From contig JACQOY010000023.1 in NCBI GenBank assembly GCA_016207765.1, positions 1 to 11,625 on the forward strand: a stretch of 11,625 bases of DNA. Reading direction: 5' to 3'. The stretch comes from Deltaproteobacteria bacterium (GTDB lineage Bacteria; UBA10199; SBBF01). Shown here piece by piece: positions 5,984 through 11,625 of this stretch. The translations under genes were made by a program, and so were the position numbers. How positions within the stretch are numbered: position 1 is the stretch's first letter; each line of letters starts with the position of its first letter. Below the pieces are notes generated by a model that was given only the letters and a program-made list of their open reading frames with translations, had not been told where the DNA came from and ran no database searches.

Positions 5984-6071
5984 ATAGCTAACAGCACCAA
6001 CCGTAGTGAAAAACACATATGGGGTGCAGTCCCTCTACCATTAAAAATCTAATAGACGAAAGGGACAGGCT

Positions 6072-9000
6072 CTAGAAGGCCATCATAAAGCCAAAATAGG
6101 CGGAAAGGCCGGAAAGATCGAGGCCGGTCGACTTAAAACTGTCGATCTTGCTGTAACGCCCCTCGACGGTGAAATAAATGTCATCAATCCCCTTTGCCTC
6201 GAGCGTATCGCCGATGTCTTCGATACGATCGAGCAGAAAAGCCAACCCCCCCATTCCGTGGAAACCGAATTTCAGGCCGCTGATTGAATCACCATCGACG
6301 CTTTCGCGGAAAAACACATAATCCAGACCGGCCCCCGCATACGGCACGACAATCTGTTCCTTCTTGAAATCGGCGCGAAAAATAAAATTGTTGCGGATGG
6401 GAATAAGAAGAAGGCTCGACCGATCTCCCGATTCAAGGCCCGAGTCGATCCCCACTGCCTGCCCGCTGTCGTGAAAAAAGCCGACGGCAACCGTGGCATT
6501 GAATTTCGACTTATAGAGAAGGCCAAATTCCGCCTCGGCGCCCAAGTTGCAGCATTGGCCGTAAAAATCCTCGACCACGGCATTCTCGGGAAACCACATG
6601 GACCCTTTAAGCTCCAATGAGAACCATTTCCGCTCCGGCTTTCGCCCAATGACAACGTTGGTCGGCGATTCGACGGTTTGATCGGTAATCACGGTTTCAA
6701 CCGGCGCAACTGTTTCCACGGAAGGGAGAGAGGGAGTCGTCACGACTCCGGCCGATTCGTTGATTTCTTGAACCGTGCCGTCTGTGGCCGGTGGAGCCGA
6801 TGACGCCGATGGGGGCGGCACGTAGGCATCGTCCGTTGCAAACGCAACCACAGGAAACAAAAGAAGGACCAAAATGGAGACCGGCTTTCGATGTCGCATC
6901 AGTAATAAAATCAAAAAAGGCAAAACAAAAATAACCCCAAACCCTAAACCCTGACCCCCAGCCCCTGCATTTAACGAGCACCCCGTCTCCCCCAATATTC
7001 CCGCCGCGCCGACGGTGCGTTCCGGAAAAACCACGCTTGTAGCCGCTTCAATGTCTCCCAATTGTCCGCCATCATCCTCCGCCTGAACCGCCAAACAATA
7101 GGCTGTGCCGTTGGTCAATCCGGCGACCTTCCCTTCACAATCATCGGCGCAATTATCGTGATTCAGCTCCCCCTCGGCCTCGAAGGTCGAGAAATCGAGG
7201 GAGCCGGGACAGGAGGGGCTTGTCTGGCTCTCGGCCGGTTGGGCATAAATATGATAAAGATTAATGTCGTCGTCGGTCAATTTATCGAAAGTGACAAAAG
7301 CCTTTTCGTTGCCGAAGTTAGTCCCCGTTATGGTAACGGCAGGGGGCGGCCGGTCGACATCGATATCCACGGCATCGCGGCCCGGATTGCCGTCGGCGTC
7401 GGTGACAAAGATAAAAATACGGTTGGTCCCCTCTTCAAAAATCTCCCGGTCAAAATCGTTCATGTCAATCGTATCCGTCGTGACATCGGTGTCGGCAGAG
7501 GTGATTTCGGTTTCCCCCTGGAGTTCGGTGCCGGTGGAGGCGGTGATGTCCGAATTGACAAACATCCGGTAGGTTCCCGCCTCATCCGACTGAAAGGTGA
7601 GGTTGAAAGTGGTGGTTGTCCCGTTCAGGCTGATGGAGGTATCTTCATCAATGGTGACAAACGGGTTTTCGGTGATAACCGAGATGGTCGCGTCGCCGTT
7701 GGAGGTATAGACATAGCCGTCATCCACGGTCGAGGCTGTCACAGGGCCGGGGACGCCGGAGAGTTCCAGCGGATCAAGAACATCGGTTGTGCTGTCATCG
7801 ATATCGATGATTTTTGGATCATCCGGCAGAGAATCAGGATCGGAGACATCAAGCAGAGTCAACCCGTCCGCCCCCGAAACATAACCATAAACGCTTTCTG
7901 GGTCGGCCACATCGACGATAAAAATGTCATCAAGACTCGAATTTTCGTCCGACTCAATGGTCACCGGATCGGTGGAGTTGCCGCTTTGTTGGTCGACCAC
8001 ATCATCGTTGGAGGCATCGATGACCCAGACAACATCATTGGTCGTATCGACAACATAAACAAACTCGCCATCGGGGGTCACAGCCATTGTTCCCAGGTCG
8101 GGATCGGCCGTCAAACCGGCATCATCGGCCGGGATGGTGATGGCGCTGACCTCTGAACCTCCGGCATCCATCACAAAAACGTTTCCATCGGCCGCCGATA
8201 CAAACACCTTTTGGCCTCCATCGGAATCGGCAAAAACAACGTCAACCGGCGCCGAATCGAGCGCGATTTCCGTCAATGAATCTTCATCGAAATCATAGGA
8301 AAAAAGGAGGGAATCGTCGGTGTTGATGAAATAAACAATCTCATCGCCGTCATCGGAATCCGCCGCAATGGCCCCAAGCGTTCCACCGGATGTTTCATCG
8401 GAAAGAACGAATACCCGCGGATCGCCGGAATCCTCCCCCGCCGTTCCATCTCCGGTGTCCCCGGTGCAGGCCGAGTCAGTGGAGCAATCCGAATCATCGC
8501 AGTCTGTATCGCCGTCGTCATCGTCATCTTCTTCATCATCGCAGTCGGTCTCGATATCCTCACAGGCTGAATCGCTCGAGCAGTCGGAATCGTCGCAATC
8601 GGCATCGCCATCGTCATCGTTGTCCTCTCCATCGTCGCAATCATCCTCGGTCTCCTCGTCATCGCTTTCGGCGTCCTCGATCTCCGCGTTTTCCTCCTCG
8701 ATATTATCGAGTTCAACGCGCGCCAGATCGCCTCCCGACAACGTGACCACCAGACTGGTTCCGTTTCCCAAAAGGGCCATTCCCCCAATCGAATCGCTGA
8801 AGGCAGTCGGTTGATCGGCAAAAAAATCCCATGTTTCGGTGTCGATAATTTGTATTTCGGTATCAACAATGGCGAGAATAAACCGGTCCTTGAAATCGCC
8901 GGTTTGGGGAACCAGAATTTGTGTGGCCTGTGATGAGAGGAGATCGAGCGGAGCGCCGCCTGATGCCGGAGTTTTTTCCCCCACCGGCGCGGCACCGGCC

Positions 9001-9074
9001 GGGCCTGTGGCAAAAACGGCAAAGGTCAAAAGAAAGACGGCGAGACCGGGAATCGGTAAACGCTTTGGTTTCAT
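6072..9074 (-). CDS. Exported fusion: beta-propeller CTERM-like protein joined to outer-membrane barrel protein
   Basis: A single 1000-residue frame. Residues 1-29 are a Sec signal peptide (MKPKR, then LAVFLLTFAVF, cleavage near GAA). Residues 45-125 and 220-480 have repeated VYV.DT..D-type strands of a YVTN-like beta-propeller, split by a tandem Asp/Cys repeat (145-208). Residues 490-690 look like Ig/cadherin-like and Cys-containing FN3 domains (TNGTAYCLAVQAED). Residues 695-730, with GETGCSLN, a Gly-rich spacer, the hydrophobic run VIFVLPFLILLL and RHRK, match a C-terminal sorting tail (Cys, TM, Arg), as in MYXO-/JDVT-CTERM proteins. A second signal peptide follows without break: M726, RHRK, VSILVLLLFPVVAFA with a site after A746. 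Then come a Pro/Ser linker and, from about 785, alternating strands ending in Phe, like an 8-strand-type outer-membrane barrel. M726 (6899) could be a separate start but has no Shine-Dalgarno. The reading frame is sure; domain names are inferred. Confidence 0.8.
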   Translation of the reverse strand: MKPKRLPIPGLAVFLLTFAVFATGPAGAAPVGEKTPASGGAPLDLLSSQATQILVPQTGDFKDRFILAIVDTEIQIIDTETWDFFADQPTAFSDSIGGMALLGNGTSLVVTLSGGDLARVELDNIEEENAEIEDAESDDEETEDDCDDGEDNDDDGDADCDDSDCSSDSACEDIETDCDDEEDDDDDGDTDCDDSDCSTDSACTGDTGDGTAGEDSGDPRVFVLSDETSGGTLGAIAADSDDGDEIVYFINTDDSLLFSYDFDEDSLTEIALDSAPVDVVFADSDGGQKVFVSAADGNVFVMDAGGSEVSAITIPADDAGLTADPDLGTMAVTPDGEFVYVVDTTNDVVWVIDASNDDVVDQQSGNSTDPVTIESDENSSLDDIFIVDVADPESVYGYVSGADGLTLLDVSDPDSLPDDPKIIDIDDSTTDVLDPLELSGVPGPVTASTVDDGYVYTSNGDATISVITENPFVTIDEDTSISLNGTTTTFNLTFQSDEAGTYRMFVNSDITASTGTELQGETEITSADTDVTTDTIDMNDFDREIFEEGTNRIFIFVTDADGNPGRDAVDIDVDRPPPAVTITGTNFGNEKAFVTFDKLTDDDINLYHIYAQPAESQTSPSCPGSLDFSTFEAEGELNHDNCADDCEGKVAGLTNGTAYCLAVQAEDDGGQLGDIEAATSVVFPERTVGAAGILGETGCSLNAGAGGQGLGFGVIFVLPFLILLLMRHRKPVSILVLLLFPVVAFATDDAYVPPPSASSAPPATDGTVQEINESAGVVTTPSLPSVETVAPVETVITDQTVESPTNVVIGRKPERKWFSLELKGSMWFPENAVVEDFYGQCCNLGAEAEFGLLYKSKFNATVAVGFFHDSGQAVGIDSGLESGDRSSLLLIPIRNNFIFRADFKKEQIVVPYAGAGLDYVFFRESVDGDSISGLKFGFHGMGGLAFLLDRIEDIGDTLEAKGIDDIYFTVEGRYSKIDSFKSTGLDLSGLSAYFGFMMAF
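8451..8642 (-). repeat. Two tandem 96-bp units encoding Asp/Cys-rich calcium-type repeats
   Basis: Residues 145-176 and 177-208 of the fusion protein are two 32-residue copies of DCDD...DDDGD.DCDDSDCS.DSAC. Each unit has regularly spaced Cys and DxDxDG-type motifs. Related 'D.VDNDGDGL.DC.DPDC' repeats are common in secreted deltaproteobacterial proteins and resemble calcium-binding thrombospondin-3-like loops. The near-identity of the units suggests recent duplication or unequal recombination. Confidence 0.85.
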
Positions 9075-9102
9075 TCGGGGATTTGGATCGGACCTATTCC
9101 AA

Positions 9103-10110
9103 TTATATCAGTTTCTCGGCAATTTGCACGGCATTTAATGCGGCCCCCTTCAAAATCTGGTCGCCACAGACAAACAGGTTAAGGCCGTTATTGATGCCCA
9201 AGTCCTTCCGGATTCGCCCGACAAAAACTTCGTCGTGTCCCGACACCTCGATGGGCATGGGAAAGTGGTTTTTTTCCGGCTGATCGACAATCTTCACCCC
9301 CGGCATTTCCTGGAGCGCCTTTTTGGCCTCAGCCACCGAAATATCGCGCTCCAATTCAAGATGAATGGCCTCGGCATGGGCGCGAAAAACAGGCACCCGG
9401 ACAGCTGTCGGTGAAACAAGAATGGCATCGTCGTGAAAAATCTTCCGGGTTTCGCGAACCACTTTGATTTCCTCTTCCGAATAACCTTCCGGTCCCACGA
9501 GGGAGTCGTGGGAGAAAAGATTGAAGGCAATCTGATGCTTGAACACATTCTTTTTCACCGGTTTTCCCGACAGGACATCTTTCGTCTGGGTTTCAAGCTC
9601 CTCCATCGCCTTGGCCCCCGCACCGCTTACCGCTTGGTAGGTGGCCACAACCATTCTTTTGACCTTGGCTATTTTATGGATCGGCCAAACCGCCATCCCG
9701 GCGATGATGGTGGTGCAGTTGGGGTTGGCAATGATCCCTTTGTGTTTTTTGATGTCTTCGGGGTTGATTTCCGGAACGACCAGCGGCACCGTCGGATCCA
9801 TCCGGAAGGCGCTGGAGTTGTCGACAACCACCGCCCCCGCCTTGACCGCCGCAGGGGCGAATTCCTTGCTCCGGCTCCCGCCGGCCGAAAAGAGGGCAAT
9901 GTCGATTCCCTTAAACGAATCGGCCTTTAACTCGGTTACAGGATATTCCTTCCCCTTGAACTTCATTTTCTTGCCCGTCGAACGGCTTGAAGCCAACAGG
10001 CGCAATTCGGCGATGGGAAAATTCCTTTTTTCCAGAACCCTCAAGAATTCCTGACCGACAGCGCCGGTGGCGCCTGCAATGGCGACATTGTATTTTGATT
10101 TTTTTTGCAT
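9103..10110 (-). CDS. asd: Aspartate-semialdehyde dehydrogenase
   Basis: Reduces aspartyl-4-phosphate to aspartate 4-semialdehyde with NADPH, the branch point to lysine/diaminopimelate, threonine and methionine. With the ATG at 10110 it has 335 residues, the family norm. The NADP-binding motif GATGAVG is at 13-19. The catalytic cysteine is C132 in NPNCTTI, and the catalytic histidine is H245 in FRAHAEA. This start is chosen because it lies 1 base after the leuB stop (TAA C ATG), has AAGGAA 10 bases upstream, and puts the Rossmann motif at the correct distance from the N-terminus. An upstream ATG at 10158 would add 16 residues inside leuB and is unlikely. It is cotranscribed with leuB, very probably translationally coupled. 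The exported fusion gene begins 28 bp downstream. Confidence 0.96.
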   Translation of the reverse strand: MQKKSKYNVAIAGATGAVGQEFLRVLEKRNFPIAELRLLASSRSTGKKMKFKGKEYPVTELKADSFKGIDIALFSAGGSRSKEFAPAAVKAGAVVVDNSSAFRMDPTVPLVVPEINPEDIKKHKGIIANPNCTTIIAGMAVWPIHKIAKVKRMVVATYQAVSGAGAKAMEELETQTKDVLSGKPVKKNVFKHQIAFNLFSHDSLVGPEGYSEEEIKVVRETRKIFHDDAILVSPTAVRVPVFRAHAEAIHLELERDISVAEAKKALQEMPGVKIVDQPEKNHFPMPIEVSGHDEVFVGRIRKDLGINNGLNLFVCGDQILKGAALNAVQIAEKLI

Positions 10111-10111
10111 G

Positions 10112-11209
10112 TTACCGGATTTCCTTACAAATCGCCTCCCCCATCTCCTTTGTTCCAACCTTTCTAGTCCCCTCCGTGAAAATATCCGCCGTTCGATACC
10201 CTTTTTCTAAAACCTCTGCAACCGCCCGTTCAATCTTTTTGGCCGCCTGCGACTGATTAAATGAATACTTCAAGCACATTGCCACCGAAAGAATGGCGGC
10301 AATCGGGTTGGCAAGCCCTTTGCCTGCAATATCAGGCGCCGATCCATGAACCGGCTCGTACATCCCCCGGCAGGCCGCCTCGGCCCGTGACGATCCGTTG
10401 AGCGACGCCGAGGGAAGCATCCCGATGGAACCGGTCAGCATGGCCGCCTCATCGCTTAAAATATCGCCAAACAGATTTGATGTGAGAATCACATCGAACT
10501 GTTTCGGGTTGCGGATCAGTTGCATGGAGCAGTTGTCCACATACAGGTGACTCAATTCAACATCGGAGTAATTTTGATGAACTTTTGTCACCACATTCCG
10601 CCAAAGCTCGGTGGCCTCCAGTACGTTGGCCTTGTCGACCGAGGTGATTTTTTTGCGTCGGCCTCTCGCCAGTTCAAAGGCGACTTTGGCAACCCGCTCA
10701 ATTTCACGGGTGGTATAAACCAGCGTGTTAATCCCTTTCTCTTCTCCATTCGGAAGTTTGGAAACACCGCGCGGTTTGCCGAAATAGATCCCCCCCGTCA
10801 ATTCACGGACCACCATCAAATCGATTCCCTGAATCACTTCCCTTTTGAGCGTGGAGGCATCGATCAGCGGTTCAAAAACGGTCGCGGGACGCAGGTTTGC
10901 AAACAGGCCCAATTCTGAGCGCAAGCCAAGAAGGGCCCTCTCCGGACGGACGGAATAATCAAGCGGTTCCCATTTCGGGCCGCCGACCGCCCCCAGAAGA
11001 ACCGCATCGGATTGTTTGGCAATCCGCAGTGTCGATTCAGGAAGCGGCTTGCCTGTTTGATCGTAGGCGGTTCCCCCAACCGGCGCCTCCTCGAATTCAA
11101 AAGAGAGCCCTTCGGTCTTTTGAATGATCTTGAGAACGTTGACCGCCTCTTTTGTGACCTCCGGACCGATCCCGTCGCCGGCAAGAACCGCAATTTTGTA
11201 TGTTGTCAT
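10112..11209 (-). CDS. leuB: 3-isopropylmalate dehydrogenase
   Basis: Oxidative decarboxylation of 3-isopropylmalate in leucine biosynthesis, NAD+- and Mg2+-dependent, cytoplasmic. The 365 residues are normal. N-terminal nucleotide-fold start is [13 protein letters not shown]. Further signatures are [22 protein letters not shown], the metal/substrate segment [13 protein letters not shown] and the NAD-binding [18 protein letters not shown]. The start ATG at 11209 is preceded by AAACGAT and then directly by a 29-bp palindrome (11217-11245). There is no Shine-Dalgarno in the normal position, so translation may depend on coupling to the upstream zinc-ribbon gene, whose stop touches the other side of the palindrome. 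With leuA upstream and asd downstream it forms an amino-acid biosynthesis operon. Confidence 0.97.
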   Translation of the reverse strand: MTTYKIAVLAGDGIGPEVTKEAVNVLKIIQKTEGLSFEFEEAPVGGTAYDQTGKPLPESTLRIAKQSDAVLLGAVGGPKWEPLDYSVRPERALLGLRSELGLFANLRPATVFEPLIDASTLKREVIQGIDLMVVRELTGGIYFGKPRGVSKLPNGEEKGINTLVYTTREIERVAKVAFELARGRRKKITSVDKANVLEATELWRNVVTKVHQNYSDVELSHLYVDNCSMQLIRNPKQFDVILTSNLFGDILSDEAAMLTGSIGMLPSASLNGSSRAEAACRGMYEPVHGSAPDIAGKGLANPIAAILSVAMCLKYSFNQSQAAKKIERAVAEVLEKGYRTADIFTEGTRKVGTKEMGEAICKEIR

Positions 11210-11216
11210 ATCGTTT

Positions 11217-11245
11217 GTACAGGCGACCCGGCGGGTCGCCTGTAC
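11217..11245. repeat. 29-bp palindrome between zinc-ribbon gene and leuB
   Basis: GTACAGGCGACCC and GGGTCGCCTGTAC form a perfect 13-bp stem around GGC. It fills the whole gap except 7 bases before the leuB ATG and abuts the TAG stop of the zinc-ribbon gene. The outer arm GTACAGGCG differs from the GTAGGGGCG family at two positions, both compensated in the other arm, so it is probably a divergent family member. It lacks a T-run and sits inside an operon, so it is not a convincing terminator. Confidence 0.88.
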
Positions 11246-11530
11246 CTATTTTTTAAACAATTCTTCCAATTTTTTCTTCGCCTCCGCCGCAGGATCCGTA
11301 GGGGCGGTTCGCGAACCGCCCCTACCGGCCAAAAAATAATCACAAAAATTCGATTTTTCCTTGTCCAACACCCGCTCGGCCTGAGGCTCGCTACACTCGT
11401 TGTAGGCCGCCCTGTCGTAGAATTCGCAATTTTTGCAGATATGCAAATCTTGGGAGCAAAATGGGCATCGATGTTGACGCCCGACACGATCATGAATCTC
11501 AAGATTTTTCCGACAAAAATAACATTGCAT
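11246..11530 (-). CDS. Conserved 8-cysteine zinc-ribbon protein
   Basis: A 94-residue protein with eight Cys: C3/C6 (CYFC), C22/C25 (CPFC), C32/C35 (CKNC), C46 and C63. The paired CxxC motifs fit two zinc-binding sites. The core, HICKNCEFYDR.AYNECSEPQA followed by ER..DKE..NFCDYF, recalls small conserved hypothetical proteins of Deltaproteobacteria, whose function I do not know. Residues 69-78 (GRGGSRTAPT) come from a 28-bp palindrome inserted just after the last conserved motif; the tail then continues as a charged helix (AEAKKKLEELFKK). The ATG at 11530 is 9 bases after the leuA stop and its ribosome binding site is weak. Position between leuA and leuB suggests coexpression with leucine synthesis; a regulatory or metal-related role is only a guess. 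Confidence 0.85.
   Translation of the reverse strand: MQCYFCRKNLEIHDRVGRQHRCPFCSQDLHICKNCEFYDRAAYNECSEPQAERVLDKEKSNFCDYFLAGRGGSRTAPTDPAAEAKKKLEELFKK
11298..11325. repeat. 28-bp palindromic repeat in the zinc-ribbon gene tail
   Basis: A perfect 28-bp palindrome, arms GTAGGGGCG and CGCCCCTAC, inner sequence GTTCGCGAAC. It is read in a different phase from the rlmE and truA copies (xGT AGG GGC), giving GRGGSRTAPT. This is the second of the two stop-free phases; the third would read TAG at once. Confidence 0.93.
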
Positions 11531-11539
11531 GAGAAAATT

Positions 11540-11625
11540 CTAAATCCCTTTCCCCGCCTTCTTCTGCTGATAATACTCCAAACGATTCAACGCCGACAGA
11601 AACGCCAGTCCCGACGCCATGATGA
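11540..11625 (-). CDS. leuA: Partial 2-isopropylmalate synthase (C-terminus only)
   Basis: Only the last 28 codons are in the window, ending in TAG at 11542-11540; the rest lies beyond the right edge. The readable tail contains ASGLAFLSALNRLEYYQQKK. This fits the extreme C-terminus of LeuA, where a helix of the type EASAKAYLNALNRL ends the regulatory domain. LeuA condenses acetyl-CoA with 2-oxoisovalerate, the first step of leucine synthesis. The neighbouring leuB supports the call. A related citramalate or homocitrate synthase is possible on so short a fragment. Confidence 0.6.
   Translation of the reverse strand, partial: IMASGLAFLSALNRLEYYQQKKAGKGI

Noticed and set aside
7062..8156. 364-codon plus-strand open frame opposite the fusion gene, and shorter Ser- or Arg-rich ones at 8368-8814
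   Set aside because: They mirror the Asp-rich codons (GAC/GAT read as GTC/ATC and similar) of the minus-strand protein. No ribosome binding site or protein-like domain pattern is visible.
10108..10158. Upstream ATG adding 16 residues to Asd
   Set aside because: Lies inside leuB and would precede the normal N-terminus. The ATG at 10110 has a usable ribosome binding site and immediate leuB coupling.
218..11325. CRISPR array or insertion sequence explanation for the repeats
   Set aside because: Copies are dispersed, not regularly spaced, and there are no spacers, transposase genes or clear target duplications.

Overview
The window looks like a chromosomal piece of a Gram-negative bacterium of the old 'Deltaproteobacteria' type (Myxococcota, Desulfobacterota or a related uncultured lineage). 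The pointers are the leuA / zinc-ribbon / leuB / asd / truA gene order, Asp/Cys-rich 'DxDxDGxxDC' repeats and a CTERM-like Cys-TM-Arg tail on a secreted protein, a near-consensus sigma-54 promoter, and many short palindromic repeats. The lineage is an inference. No tRNA, rRNA, IS, phage or CRISPR is visible.

Layout. (a) 35-673 (+): rlmE, a 23S rRNA 2'-O-methyltransferase. (b) 3015-677 (-): a three-gene cluster of an envelope TPR protein, a small secreted Pro/Ser-rich protein and a START/SRPBCC-like protein. It converges on rlmE with only 3 bp between the stops. (c) 3016-3229: a divergent regulatory region with inverted repeats upstream and a strong sigma-54 type -24/-12 promoter. (d) 3230-5155 (+): a 641-residue very acidic protein of unknown function with a dockerin/EF-hand-like loop. 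(e) 11625-5152 (-): one co-directional block of leuA (3' end only), an 8-Cys zinc-ribbon protein, leuB, asd, a 1000-residue exported fusion protein and truA. It holds leucine and aspartate-family amino-acid enzymes, a surface protein and a tRNA modification enzyme. The truA stop overlaps the stop of the 641-residue gene.

The most striking feature is a set of six short palindromic repeats in 11.6 kb, five of them inside open reading frames and translated without a stop. Three are 28-bp hairpins with arms GTAGGGGCG/CGCCCCTAC whose inner bases differ but still pair. One is a 53-bp two-hairpin version in rlmE, one a 29-bp relative directly before leuB, and one belongs to a second 57-bp family (TGTCAT/ATGACA) in the signal-peptide region of a small secreted protein. 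truA carries two copies. They behave like protein-coding palindromic elements, comparable in principle to the Rickettsia palindromic elements.

The second notable item is the 1000-residue protein. A complete exported beta-propeller protein with a C-terminal sorting tail is joined in frame to a second protein that has its own Sec signal peptide and a predicted outer-membrane barrel.
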